This document shows, piece after piece, positions 39,455 to 48,987 of a stretch of DNA of 64,000 nucleotides. Under the pieces are notes generated by a model. That model saw only the letters and a program-made list of their open reading frames with translations, searched no databases and was not told the DNA's origin. The stretch covers positions 1 to 64,000 of IMG/VR virus record IMGVR_UViG_3300042890_001190; one strand, given 5' to 3'. Numbering within the stretch: the first letter of the stretch is position 1; every line of letters starts with the position of its first letter. The DNA comes from a virus. The translations under genes and the position numbers were made by a program.

Positions 39455-42400
39455 TTAGCGTAAGAGGTCTAGTAGTTCATCCACCGATAAATCCCCCGCC
39501 AGTAGGTCGTCAATGTACCCACCTGATGCGATTTTAGTCGTTGGCTGCTGATTTTGCTGTGGTTTTTTGCTCTGGAATCCGCTGAAGAATCCAGTGTTGA
39601 GTGGGCTGGACAGGTCAAAGCCAGCACTGGATTCGACCAACTGCACAGGCTGCGGAGCCATCCCCGCCCTTTGCATGGACTCAAGCTGCTGCATGATATC
39701 TTGGGTACTTATCTGAGCGCGATTTGTGGTGGCTTGAATGTTGGCCTGACGGTCGCGTTCTGCGGCAGCCCTCTGATCCGCCACCCGTTGAGCGGCAGTT
39801 TGTTCAGCCAACGCAGCGGCTTGCTTTTGCGCCGCAGTCTGAAACTGAGAGAACATATTGCCAAAATTGACGCCTTGCTGCTCAATCTGTGCGCCTAATT
39901 CTGTTCCTTGTTCGCCAATCAGGGCTCGCAACTCTTCTTCGGTATAACCAAGTTGTTCCAGTAACTCGTCTTTTGTAGTCCCAAGATCATCGGCTAAATC
40001 GGCAACACTGTCCTGAACACCACCCAACTGCTCGCCAAAGGCTTCTCCCTGACCCTCAATCAACGCACGCAGCTCATCTTCGGTGTAACCAAGCCGCTCG
40101 AGTAGGTTGGTTTCAGTCTCCCCCAACTGCTCGCCAAACTCCGTGCCTTGAGCGCCAATTAAGTCTCTTAGCTCCTCCTCGGTGTAGCCAAGCTGTTCAA
40201 GCAAGTCGTCTTTGGTTGTTCCCAGTTCCGCAGCCAAGTCAGCTACATCATCCCGCACACCACCCAACTGCTCACCAAACTCAACACCCTGCGCTTCGAT
40301 CTCAGCGCTCAGCTCACTCTCCGTCTTGCCAAGTTGCTCCAACAACGCCTCTTTGGTCGTGCCAAGCTCGGACGCCACAGACTCTACGGCAGAAGTGATG
40401 GCCTCATCACGGCCCAATCCAGCAGCCTCTGCGGCAGCGATGGCATCATTGAGACGAGTCTCAGCACCTGTAAGCTGTTCCTCAGCCTCAGTCCTTGCGA
40501 TCTCAATTGCCTCAGCAAGGTTGGTTCCTTGCGCCTCCAAAGCATCGACAGTCACCTTCTGCGCATCAGTCAGAGCGTTGTACTGCTCTTGCATCTGGGT
40601 CTCAAGACTTGAGATGCCGGTAGCAAATTCAGCACGAAGGTTTTCTTCTGTAGTGCCCAACTGCGCAAGCAAGTCAGCCTGATCAACACCCATCTTTTCA
40701 GATAGGCTGTTTAAACCAGCTTGCAATACTGCATCACCCTCAAGTCCGATATCTTTTGCTGCTTGAATTTCTTCGGATAAATCAGCTTGAAGTTTCTCAA
40801 ATGACGATTGAGTAGCCAAGTCACCTACTGCCGCATCAATCGCAGTGGCTACCTCGTCAATGGTTAAGCCCGGATTGGCCTCCATGTAATCTTCAAAGGC
40901 GTTTGTTACGTCAGCTTTTGACAAGCCGGGGTTGGCCTCCATGTAGGAATCTATGGCATTCTCTACGTCTGTCGGAGTTGCTCCAGTTGGCGCTTTGGCT
41001 ACCTCTTCGCTAACAATTTCCCGCACTTGATCGGCGGTCAAGTTTGGTATTGTGGCAACAGCATCCGAAACAATCTCTTGCACATCCTCCGCAGTCAAGC
41101 TTGGGTTGTTTTTAAGAGCGTCATCAACAATTGTCCTTACCTCTTCGGACGTGATGTTGGCTGTTGGCAGTGTTGCTGTGCCGTCGGCGGGTAATGTTGT
41201 ATCGGTTTTGATGGGTAGTGTTGCTGTGGCGTCGGAAGGAATGATGTCTCCGGGCGCAAGAGTGCCATCAGTGTTGTCCACCACGTTTACATTGCCATTG
41301 CCGTCAACAACGAGAGCTGTTTCCGTGTCGGGGTCAACTGACACAACTTCCCCGCCCGTTGCTGGAGGTGTTGTACCGGTGGTCGTTGTGGTATCGGTCG
41401 GTTTGACTGCCGGAAGTTCTTCAGCAAGCGGAATGGTGTTTGTAAGCGGTTGTGACCCGCTCATAATTTCTTCAAGCGTAGGAGTTCCCAGTAGACCAAA
41501 TGGGTCTTCGGTGGCTTCTTGCTCCGGGCCAACGGATTGGCCGGGCAACCTTGGTCCAACAAAGGGCTGCTCAGCAGTATCTTCCGCACGATCCCACGGG
41601 CTGGCAGGCGGGTTGCTTGCGCTAACCGACTCCATTGAATCCCCAGACATGCCGCCGTACTCGTAGGATACTGCGCCAGTTTCAGCGTCTTTAATTACCT
41701 CGTATTTGAAAACCTGAGTTGGGTCATTGGGATTGACGCGCTCAACTTGATACCTTGGCTCACCATCTGCTCCAAATTCAAGACCAACCACTTTTTCATT
41801 GGCGGACGTTTTTACCCAGTCTGGCGCAGTATTGGCAGCGGTTGTTTCCGAGGTAACATTTTTTAATGAGTCCAGCGTGCTTTCTGTTTTTTCATCAGTT
41901 TCGGTTGGACGGTATATGCCGGTGCCGCCATCAGAGGTGACATAGTTTGGGTCGTATGTAAAACCTTGAAACTCACCTTGGTAGTTGCTCCCCGCCAGTT
42001 GAGTTCCTGACGGCAAATTAACTTTGTCATCTTCTAATCCAGCATCAGTCAACTGCTGCACTACGTCGCCCTGTGGGGTAGTTTCATCCACAACACGGTT
42101 TGAAATACCCGGAGTACCCGCATATTCTTCGGGAGTAATCTTGGGGCCGTAGGCTAACTTGGCCGCCTGTTGCGTAGCGTAATCAGCCCAGCCAGCGTCT
42201 TTTGCCGCCTTGTTGTCTTTCTCTACTTTGATCTGCGTGTTTGCAGCAGAGATTGCCGAGTTAATCAAAACTTGATCAAGCGGCTTGCCAGAAATAACGC
42301 CCTTTATTGCGGTCTTTGCTGCCGCCTGCTCTGCCTTTGAGAGATCGTCAAAACCATCTATGCCTTTTGCCATGAAGTCCACAGCACCCGACACACCGCC

Positions 42401-43771
42401 GGAGACGGCCCCGGACAGTAGCGCATCTGAGATATCTTGCCCAGTCAGTATTGCTTTTGTTGCCGATGTAGCAGCGGTTTGAAATGATCTAGTTAAAACG
42501 CCAGATGAATCAATTCCGTTTAGGTACGAAGCGCCATCTTTCATAAAATCTGCGCCGGGAATGTTTGAGACCGCCAAGCTGATGGCGGCACCCTTAATGG
42601 CGTCCTCTAAGTCCCCCCCGCTCAAAACTTGAATTGCCATTTGAGCGGCAATTTGCTGCGGAATGGACAGCCCCCCAGTGGCAACCGCTATGGCGATCTG
42701 ACCAACAGGGCCAAGGTCTTGCATGAGGTTGGCTAAGTCGTTGCTCGACGCATAACTTGTATAGAAGATGGGCATGCCATCCGGCGTGAACTGCACGCGG
42801 TAGCCCGTGTTTCCTTTGCCCGCAAACGTGCCGCCCCAAGCGTTACCTGTTTGACGCTCGCTATATGTGTTGGGTACGGACTGATTTGTAAGTTTGTTGC
42901 CGTAAACAGATTGACCGGTTGCCGTAATTGGGACGCCATTGTCAAACTCAACTTTTGCTAGATCAACTGGAGTGAATTGCCCACCATCCATGTAGCCGTA
43001 CTGCGTTTGAACATTTTCTTTGCCGCCGGGAACTGGCACCTCTGTTCCAGCCTTTCTATCGCTGGGGCCTAACGTATAAGCCCAAGTTCCATCTTGCGTC
43101 TGATACGCGGGGCGACCACTGTATGAGTGGTAAGTATCTAGCTGTTCATATTGCGGGATTTGACCAAACTGACGGATATCGGTGATACCAATACTTGTCA
43201 AAATACGCGCCATATCCTCCGCGTTGGCTTGCGCGGAGCCATGCCCCTGACCAGACCACTTTGAGGTAATTCCTTGCCCTAAAATTTGCTGAACAATCCG
43301 GTCTTTATCGGCTTGTGTGGTTTCCTTGCTTGGGCCTTTATAGGATGTTTTTGAACGGAGTATTTTTTCCCGGGGAAGAGGGGCATCCCCTGTGTTGGGG
43401 CCTCCGGGCGATCCATCGGCAGAGGGTCCATCGGCGGCGGTTGAGCTGTCGCCTGTGCCGCCATCCCCGCTATTGCCCTCCCCGCCAGCAGCGTTGCCAC
43501 CACCGGGAGCGCCAGCGCCAGCACCAGCAGAACTACCGTCGCCCGTGCCAGCCGCTCCGGGTCCAGCATCACCTCCAGCGGCAGAGGAGGCAGCACCCGT
43601 GCCGCCATCTCCACCATCACCACTGGCAGCAGAACCACCATCGCCCCCGGCGGCAGCACCGCCATCACCGCCCGCAGCGCCCCCTCCATCAAAGTAGACG
43701 GTAGGCCAATTGACATCTGGAGACGCCACCAAACCAGCAGCCATTAACCGGCTAATAATATCGTTGTTCAT
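39455..43771 (-). CDS. large coiled-coil repeat virion protein
   Basis: 1438 residues. The N-terminus has ~75 residues of almost pure G/A/S/D; the middle has a DUF-like globular part (~150-420) with small hydrophobic stretches (GPVGQIAIAVATGGLSIPQQ). Residues ~960-1340 are helical repeats, ending in near-copies of LGTTKDELLEQLGYTEEELR ALIGEQG (about 39.9-40.4 kb). The tail has KIASGGYIDDLLAGDLSVDE. The repeats predict a long trimeric or dimeric rod. Position suggests a tape-measure-like or internal virion protein; not proved. Confidence 0.7.
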   Translation of the reverse strand: MNNDIISRLMAAGLVASPDVNWPTVYFDGGGAAGGDGGAAAGGDGGSAASGDGGDGGTGAASSAAGGDAGPGAAGTGDGSSAGAGAGAPGGGNAAGGEGNSGDGGTGDSSTAADGPSADGSPGGPNTGDAPLPREKILRSKTSYKGPSKETTQADKDRIVQQILGQGITSKWSGQGHGSAQANAEDMARILTSIGITDIRQFGQIPQYEQLDTYHSYSGRPAYQTQDGTWAYTLGPSDRKAGTEVPVPGGKENVQTQYGYMDGGQFTPVDLAKVEFDNGVPITATGQSVYGNKLTNQSVPNTYSERQTGNAWGGTFAGKGNTGYRVQFTPDGMPIFYTSYASSNDLANLMQDLGPVGQIAIAVATGGLSIPQQIAAQMAIQVLSGGDLEDAIKGAAISLAVSNIPGADFMKDGASYLNGIDSSGVLTRSFQTAATSATKAILTGQDISDALLSGAVSGGVSGAVDFMAKGIDGFDDLSKAEQAAAKTAIKGVISGKPLDQVLINSAISAANTQIKVEKDNKAAKDAGWADYATQQAAKLAYGPKITPEEYAGTPGISNRVVDETTPQGDVVQQLTDAGLEDDKVNLPSGTQLAGSNYQGEFQGFTYDPNYVTSDGGTGIYRPTETDEKTESTLDSLKNVTSETTAANTAPDWVKTSANEKVVGLEFGADGEPRYQVERVNPNDPTQVFKYEVIKDAETGAVSYEYGGMSGDSMESVSASNPPASPWDRAEDTAEQPFVGPRLPGQSVGPEQEATEDPFGLLGTPTLEEIMSGSQPLTNTIPLAEELPAVKPTDTTTTTGTTPPATGGEVVSVDPDTETALVVDGNGNVNVVDNTDGTLAPGDIIPSDATATLPIKTDTTLPADGTATLPTANITSEEVRTIVDDALKNNPSLTAEDVQEIVSDAVATIPNLTADQVREIVSEEVAKAPTGATPTDVENAIDSYMEANPGLSKADVTNAFEDYMEANPGLTIDEVATAIDAAVGDLATQSSFEKLQADLSEEIQAAKDIGLEGDAVLQAGLNSLSEKMGVDQADLLAQLGTTEENLRAEFATGISSLETQMQEQYNALTDAQKVTVDALEAQGTNLAEAIEIARTEAEEQLTGAETRLNDAIAAAEAAGLGRDEAITSAVESVASELGTTKEALLEQLGKTESELSAEIEAQGVEFGEQLGGVRDDVADLAAELGTTKDDLLEQLGYTEEELRDLIGAQGTEFGEQLGETETNLLERLGYTEDELRALIEGQGEAFGEQLGGVQDSVADLADDLGTTKDELLEQLGYTEEELRALIGEQGTELGAQIEQQGVNFGNMFSQFQTAAQKQAAALAEQTAAQRVADQRAAAERDRQANIQATTNRAQISTQDIMQQLESMQRAGMAPQPVQLVESSAGFDLSSPLNTGFFSGFQSKKPQQNQQPTTKIASGGYIDDLLAGDLSVDELLDLLR

Positions 43772-44412
43772 TTCAGTGGTATCCCCGCATCAATGCGCTC
43801 TTTACACTTAAAGCACGTACCGCAAACGCCGCCAAAACAGGTCAAAACAAGCGGCTTAACATCGTCAGGAATGATTTCCCACTGTTGAGCTTTGGTCAAG
43901 TGCGACAGTGGAGTCCGCAACCGGTTGTCCCCAGTCATAACTCCCATAAATGTTTCCATTTGCCCCCTCATTTGAGGGTTAACGGCTGTAGTGTCCTCGT
44001 TGTTCAGACCGTAATACAGGTTTTTAATCTGCGGGTTGTACACAGTCAGCATGCCAAGAAAGAACGAGATATACCAACGCTGAAACGAATACTTGTACTC
44101 TGGCGTTTCGTTACGGATGGTCCCCAAGTTGGTCATCTGGAGGTCTATCTCCATCATGGGGACATCCATCTTTTCGGCAATCAACCGAGCGTTAATCCGC
44201 TGAGTTGCAAGCCACACCTCAATCGGGCCATACGGCGGCTCCGGCAACGATAGCGCAAAGTTAAACGCCACAAACTTCTCACCAGTCCTCTTGAGGTGCG
44301 CCATCAACGCAGTAGACTCAACGCCCCCTGAAAAAGCAAGAATTCCCGTGTAGTCATCCAAGGGAATTGTGGCAACTTCAGGCGGGAGTGGAAAGTAATT
44401 CATCTTTGTCAT
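43768..44412 (-). CDS. QueC-like PP-loop enzyme
   Basis: 214 residues, close to QueC length. PP-loop AFSGGVESTALMAHL (SGG at 28-30), middle IDLQMTNLGTIRNETPEYKY, and C-terminal zinc Cys 192, 197, 200, 203 (CFGGVCGTCFKC) followed by KERIDAG, as in QueC. QueC makes preQ0 from CDG using ATP and ammonia, feeding queuosine or 7-deazaguanine DNA modification. No folE, queD, queE or dpdA is visible in the window. Its place inside the virion operon is odd; it may have diverged. It overlaps the next gene by four bases. Confidence 0.78.
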   Translation of the reverse strand: MTKMNYFPLPPEVATIPLDDYTGILAFSGGVESTALMAHLKRTGEKFVAFNFALSLPEPPYGPIEVWLATQRINARLIAEKMDVPMMEIDLQMTNLGTIRNETPEYKYSFQRWYISFFLGMLTVYNPQIKNLYYGLNNEDTTAVNPQMRGQMETFMGVMTGDNRLRTPLSHLTKAQQWEIIPDDVKPLVLTCFGGVCGTCFKCKERIDAGIPLK

Positions 44413-44430
44413 TTTGATCTAAGCGATGGC

Positions 44431-44760
44431 TTAGCCAACTTTCCAGTTAGTGCCATCTGAATATACAGGCACGGCCACCGCTCCGCCACCAACCACAGTA
44501 GCACCAAATGTGGGGGTCAGTGCGTCGGATACGAATGCTCTTGCACCCAAGCCAGAGGTTACTGCGCTGGGCAAAGTCGCCACAGTGTAGGGAGACTCCA
44601 CCCTCAATTGCCCAACGATCTTGTCGAGTTGATTGAAGTACAGACGGAGGATGTTGTTCAACTGGTCAAGGTAGCGAGCCTCGTACACCAGCGGCGCGTT
44701 GGGCAGGCGTGGTGCTACCACTTGGCTCAGTTGTCTTTCGGACGTAACAAGACCCGTCAT
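44431..44760 (-). CDS. small virion protein, unknown
   Basis: 109 residues: helical middle (YEARYLDQLNNILRLYFNQL) then Gly/Val/Thr-rich C-terminus (ARAFVSDALTPTFGATVVGG). This sits directly after the 700-residue tail protein in related phages. Head-tail or tail-tip role inferred from position. Confidence 0.65.
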   Translation of the reverse strand: MTGLVTSERQLSQVVAPRLPNAPLVYEARYLDQLNNILRLYFNQLDKIVGQLRVESPYTVATLPSAVTSGLGARAFVSDALTPTFGATVVGGGAVAVPVYSDGTNWKVG

Positions 44761-44762
44761 GA

Positions 44763-46865
44763 TTACCTCCGTCCATCGGTGCGAAGTTCAATACGTGGAC
44801 TTCCCAACTGCCACTGAGTACCCAGTTGAGTTGATGCAATTTTCATAGCCATCTGACGCGCCCTGACCCGAATGTTGACCTGCCCATTGTACGTATCGAG
44901 ATCAATCGGGTAACTCTGGGTTGCGGTGATCGTGGCCTCGGCATTCGTGTTTACACCACCCACGGACTTGGGGTTGTTGTACCCTGATCCTGAGTTCTTG
45001 AGCGGCAGCAACTGCATGGTGAGACTTGGAGTTGTCCCGTCCGTGGACCCGTTAAAGGTCAAGTCGGGGAGCATGCGCCACGAAAACGCCATGTTGTTGC
45101 CGTCGTCAATATCAAACTGTGCGCTGGTAATGGACGCAGAAATCCCCACGGGATCGGCTAAGGTTCCGTCATCCACGCCGTTTTCATGAGTCACCAAGTT
45201 GTTGACGTAAGTGGCTGCGATTGGGTAGTTACGCAACCCACTGTCAATCCATGCGGTTCGCTCCAACGACCCGTAGTACCAAACGCCTTCGCCGTTATTT
45301 TCTGTGTAGTTGTACACCACATATCTGTCAACCACGTTGGAATTTTCTGAACAGTAGAAGAACCAAACTTCGTTGAAGCCTTCATTTGTTCCTGAGAAAA
45401 TTTGATCCGCTTGAGTCAGGTTTATGTCGCTGTAGATGTACCGACGCAGGTCACACCGCAGGGTTGAGATACGACCGTCGTATTTGTAGAACTTGTCCAC
45501 GCCCATCCAGTACGTTACACCCGATGCTACCGCTGCCGCATTGGGGCTGATAATGGATATGTTGTCGCCTTGCAACTGTGTGCCCCACACAATCGGAGCG
45601 CCAAGGTACTGCAAGGAATACAAGGCTGAATCTGTCCAGACCAAAATTTCTTGGCGGCTCTGCAGAGCTGTGACAATCTCAGAGCCATGGGATAGCGTGA
45701 CGCTACCCGCCTGCGTTGTAGCGCTTGGGACCCAATCCAGAGCATTCTCTTGGTCCGACCACCGGATCAACATTGGGTTGAACACCGAGCTGAGATAGTC
45801 GTTTGTGCCAAAGCAAATCACGAACCTGCTGACATCTGAAACAAGAAAGTAATTTTGGCTCACCGGGGCAGAAAGAGACCCGCCCATCAATGTAAGGTCT
45901 ATGCCCCGAGGCGAAATGCTTTGAGTCCCCGACTGAGTGCCAGTAGTGGTGATCAGAGCCCCAGTAGGTGTGGCCGACAGATTAAAAGTGGTTAGCGATA
46001 CAAATCGTGTGTAATATATTGTTCCCGGCGTAAGGCCCGTGGGTAGATTCCCGGTAGTCTGGAGTGTGATCGCAGTCAAATCCGGCAGGTTTAGTGAGGT
46101 GCTCACCAGCGCAGGTGAAGCGATAGATATGGTTACCGTTGGAGCAACATAACCAATGCTGGCATCCCAATAATAGATCGGACCCCCACGCGGCCCGTAC
46201 AGCAAGTCTTCCCCAAAGTTGCCTTGGCTCCACAGACGAAGGGGGTCTGAAGATGACTCGCTGTCACCCCATACGCCCGAACTCCATGCGCCAGAACCCC
46301 AGCCGGTTTGCGGGGCAACAATGGCCGGACCCGGTGCAATCTGATACACGGCACTTACAGTGCCGCCCCCGGTTGCGGCAGTGGCGGGTGAAGCTATTGT
46401 GATGCTGTAGGACGTAGTGCTGATCAGATTGATCTGATACTCACCACTAATGATCTGGCCTCCCACTGCGGTAGCGCCAGAGAAGGTTACGTATCCGCCA
46501 TCAATATAACCACCCAAAGCATCAGTCACCGCTACTGTGGTTGTGCCGTCTGTGGTGAAGGGGTTGGTCAGCGTGCGTGCTACGCTGATTGGGGTGATGT
46601 CGTAATAAGCCCCGCCGTTCTCAATGTAAAATTTTACGTTGGTGCCCACCCCCATCAGGTTTTGGTAACCAAGGGTGGCCCAATTCCATAGTGATCTGCA
46701 AACACCCGCAAACGTGTTGGCAGAAAGACGCACCCAGCCGCCAATCTTCTCGGGAGTTCCTTGACGGAAACGCACTTTGTCGGACTCGTACCATCCGTTC
46801 TCGTTGGTGTACCGAGTGTTCTCGCGGTTGATCCCGGGCTTGAAGACAATCTTTTTTAGCGGCAT
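44763..46865 (-). CDS. tail/head-stabilising protein
   Basis: 700 residues, beta-rich. N-terminus MPLKKIVFKPGINRENTRYT with GWYESDKVRFRQGTPEKIGG, then RSLWNWATLGYQNLMGVGTN, a conserved signature of a large podovirus-type tail or stabilisation protein. Later SWRMLPDLTFNGSTDGTTPS and C-terminal VRARQMAMKIAST. It probably forms part of the tail tube or plug. Located between adhesin/lysis genes and the internal virion proteins. Confidence 0.78.
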   Translation of the reverse strand: MPLKKIVFKPGINRENTRYTNENGWYESDKVRFRQGTPEKIGGWVRLSANTFAGVCRSLWNWATLGYQNLMGVGTNVKFYIENGGAYYDITPISVARTLTNPFTTDGTTTVAVTDALGGYIDGGYVTFSGATAVGGQIISGEYQINLISTTSYSITIASPATAATGGGTVSAVYQIAPGPAIVAPQTGWGSGAWSSGVWGDSESSSDPLRLWSQGNFGEDLLYGPRGGPIYYWDASIGYVAPTVTISIASPALVSTSLNLPDLTAITLQTTGNLPTGLTPGTIYYTRFVSLTTFNLSATPTGALITTTGTQSGTQSISPRGIDLTLMGGSLSAPVSQNYFLVSDVSRFVICFGTNDYLSSVFNPMLIRWSDQENALDWVPSATTQAGSVTLSHGSEIVTALQSRQEILVWTDSALYSLQYLGAPIVWGTQLQGDNISIISPNAAAVASGVTYWMGVDKFYKYDGRISTLRCDLRRYIYSDINLTQADQIFSGTNEGFNEVWFFYCSENSNVVDRYVVYNYTENNGEGVWYYGSLERTAWIDSGLRNYPIAATYVNNLVTHENGVDDGTLADPVGISASITSAQFDIDDGNNMAFSWRMLPDLTFNGSTDGTTPSLTMQLLPLKNSGSGYNNPKSVGGVNTNAEATITATQSYPIDLDTYNGQVNIRVRARQMAMKIASTQLGTQWQLGSPRIELRTDGRR

Positions 46866-46899
46866 GAAGGGTTACCTCAGTTTCACGGCATTTTCGCAC

Positions 46900-47403
46900 T
46901 TAACTCAGGAACAGCGCAATCTCTGCTTTGCGGCGGCGCACCAGTCCCGGCAACACCTTGCCTCCAGCTTTTGACCAAGACATAAACGCTTCTGCTGCGC
47001 CTTCCCAGTCCTCTCGCAAAATTTTCTGGCGGATGGTGCTGCGCTGGAAGTTGCCCGAGCCTACATTGAAGGCCAGAGCGACGCAAGCGTCAAACTTGCA
47101 CTGATGGCCAGCCAGATTGGGAGCAAGTCGAAGAACACTGCGTTCAAAAGAAACGAGGTCATCTTTGAAAATCTCAACCAGTTCCTCTTTCGACCAGACC
47201 CGGCTGTCCTCGGGTTTGAGTTGGTAGTCATCACGGATCATCCCGGTGTATGTTCCTGTACGCACGTTGGGCAGGCGCAACTGATCGCCGTACATGGCGT
47301 GGCCCCACCCAACAGTCCAGATTTTTGCACTGCATTTGTAGGGCTTGTTTCGGTAGCCCTCAAATTCGTGCATCAAGTGGATGCCTTTGTCTGAAGTTTT
47401 CAC
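46900..47403 (-). CDS. phage lysozyme (GH24 endolysin)
   Basis: 167 residues, T4-lysozyme-like. Catalytic Glu15 (HEFEG), Cys24 in place of the usual Asp (E-8aa-C-5aa-T) and Thr30 (WTVGWGH). The C-terminal helix bundle has DACVALAFNVGSGNF and GLVRRRKAEIALF. Cys at the Asp site is a known variant in functional endolysins. No signal-arrest segment, so it needs the holin encoded just upstream in the operon; the two overlap by four bases. Confidence 0.92.
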   Translation of the reverse strand: MKTSDKGIHLMHEFEGYRNKPYKCSAKIWTVGWGHAMYGDQLRLPNVRTGTYTGMIRDDYQLKPEDSRVWSKEELVEIFKDDLVSFERSVLRLAPNLAGHQCKFDACVALAFNVGSGNFQRSTIRQKILREDWEGAAEAFMSWSKAGGKVLPGLVRRRKAEIALFLS

Positions 47404-47924
47404 TTCTTGCTCCAGCCGCGTGACCCGAACCAGAAGCCGATCACGCCACCAAGCATCGCCATCTCATCGGCGCTGAACAGCAGGTCGGCATACTTCACAA
47501 CATCGTCAATGCTGGTAATCAGGTCAGGATGGTTCCACAAGTAGACCGCCATGAAAGCGTTGATGGCACACAGCTCAAACACAAAGATGTATGTCACCGT
47601 AGGGCGCACAGTGCCCACGTAGTTAGCCACCCATGTGGACGCCTTAGCCAGCACTGCCTTGTCGTGCTCTTGAGCGCCTTGCACCATGCCAGCTTCGGCC
47701 TCGGCCATCTGCGCTTGGGTCTGCATGGCGACCTGTTCAGTGCGGATTTCCTCGATCTTGGCCTGCGCTGCAAAACCAGCAGCGGCCATTTGCAACTCAC
47801 GTTCGGTCTGCATCTGCGCCAGTGCCAGTTCGTGCTTTTGGTCAGCCTTGTTCTGGAAGTACTCCAGCAGCTTTGGCAGGCCGGAGATCAACAGACCCCC
47901 AAGAGTTGAGAATAGTGAAAGCAT
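47400..47924 (-). CDS. holin (3TM family)
   Basis: 174 residues. N-terminal hydrophobic segment (FSTLGGLLISGLPKLLEYF), a long coiled coil (~27-85), two C-terminal spans (VTYIFVFELCAINAFMAVYL; AMLGGVIGFWFGSRGW). The TVRPTVTYIFVFE region is typical of the Holin_3TM family. The ATG shares one base with the previous stop (TGATG). It makes the membrane lesion that lets the lysozyme out. Confidence 0.8.
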   Translation of the reverse strand: MLSLFSTLGGLLISGLPKLLEYFQNKADQKHELALAQMQTERELQMAAAGFAAQAKIEEIRTEQVAMQTQAQMAEAEAGMVQGAQEHDKAVLAKASTWVANYVGTVRPTVTYIFVFELCAINAFMAVYLWNHPDLITSIDDVVKYADLLFSADEMAMLGGVIGFWFGSRGWSKK

Positions 47925-48532
47925 CAATTACCCCTTTTGGTTAGCATGGCGCTGGCAATCTCCAGCATGAATTTTACTTGCTCAATGTCTTTTGGCGGTT
48001 CTGTCCAGCCGACAGTGACTTGCCCAACAAAACGATGCGAGTCAGGTGGAACGCTGACCCGGCAGGTAAACGTCACACCCTTCTCCAAGTACCACAGGCC
48101 CACCTCAGACTGAGCATAGCGGTAGTCCCCGCAGGGAATCTCGTTGGTCATCAGCTTGACCACATCAGAGTTGTTGGCAGCGTTCTGGCTGAACAGCCCC
48201 ACATCAATGTCTTCAATCGTCTTGTCGCGCCCGTCCTTGGTATAGGCTTTGTATAGCACCCGGCTGTTGAACAGCGGGTTAACCTTAAACACAGCCACCA
48301 CGGTTGCACCTGTCTTTTTGAGCAGCATGGAACTGGCATCATCGGCCCTTGCAGCGTTGATCTCCGGCAGCTTCTTTGATTCCTTGTAAGCGTCAAACAT
48401 GAAGGTCTGGTTCTGCCAAAGGAAGTACCCGGCAAAGGCCACAACGCCCATGATGAGGATGGCAAACAGCTTGAACGGGCTGTCTACATAGGTCAGCACC
48501 TTGTCAATGATGGACTCAGGTTTTTGACTCAT
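47924..48532 (-). CDS. single-span membrane protein, possible lysis role
   Basis: 202 residues. One span near the N-terminus (LFAILIMGVVAFAGYFLWQN), then a periplasmic domain with two Cys (NEIPCGDYRYAQ; FTCRVSVPP). The domain pattern is found in phage proteins beside holins. It might regulate lysis or act as an antiholin/spanin-like factor. Role inferred from position. Confidence 0.7.
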   Translation of the reverse strand: MSQKPESIIDKVLTYVDSPFKLFAILIMGVVAFAGYFLWQNQTFMFDAYKESKKLPEINAARADDASSMLLKKTGATVVAVFKVNPLFNSRVLYKAYTKDGRDKTIEDIDVGLFSQNAANNSDVVKLMTNEIPCGDYRYAQSEVGLWYLEKGVTFTCRVSVPPDSHRFVGQVTVGWTEPPKDIEQVKFMLEIASAMLTKRGN

Positions 48533-48975
48533 CGCAGGTGCTTCATGTAAAGAACGATGCCGCCTACTAGAAGGCCAGCAAGGACGATTACTCCCAATCC
48601 GATGGCTATGTACTCAACCATGTCTTCAAGCTGTTGCTGCCGCCTCTTTGCTTCTCTGGCAGCTTCTTCCTTGGCCTCCCTGCGCCTACGGGCAGCGGCG
48701 GCTTGGAACTTCTGCCAGTCTTGCCACATGCCGGGTCTACCTTCGTAGACCATGCGCTCACGCAACTCAACTTCTTGAGCGTTCAGTTGCTCCAGCGCCA
48801 TGAATTCTTCTATGTCGCTGCCGCCCCCCTTTTTGGTGGCAGATTCCTGAATCTTGGCTTTGTTGTCGAAGTAATCAAATACCCGCGAGCCGAGCGCAGA
48901 CAGCTCCTTGCCGTTAGCTAGAGCGCCTTTTATTACTGCAAAGGCCGCGTTCGCGGCGGCAAGTTCCGCCAACAT
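48529..48975 (-). CDS. coiled-coil membrane protein, possible lysis role
   Basis: 148 residues. N-terminal Ala-rich helix (AELAAANAAFAVIKGALANG), central highly charged coiled coil (AARRRREAKEEAAREAKRRQ), C-terminal span (AIGLGVIVLAGLLVGGIVLY) with a basic tip. This tail-anchored layout sits in the lysis cluster. It may be a holin partner or virion membrane factor; not proved. Confidence 0.68.
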   Translation of the reverse strand: MLAELAAANAAFAVIKGALANGKELSALGSRVFDYFDNKAKIQESATKKGGGSDIEEFMALEQLNAQEVELRERMVYEGRPGMWQDWQKFQAAAARRRREAKEEAAREAKRRQQQLEDMVEYIAIGLGVIVLAGLLVGGIVLYMKHLR

Positions 48976-48987
48976 AATGCTTGCCGT

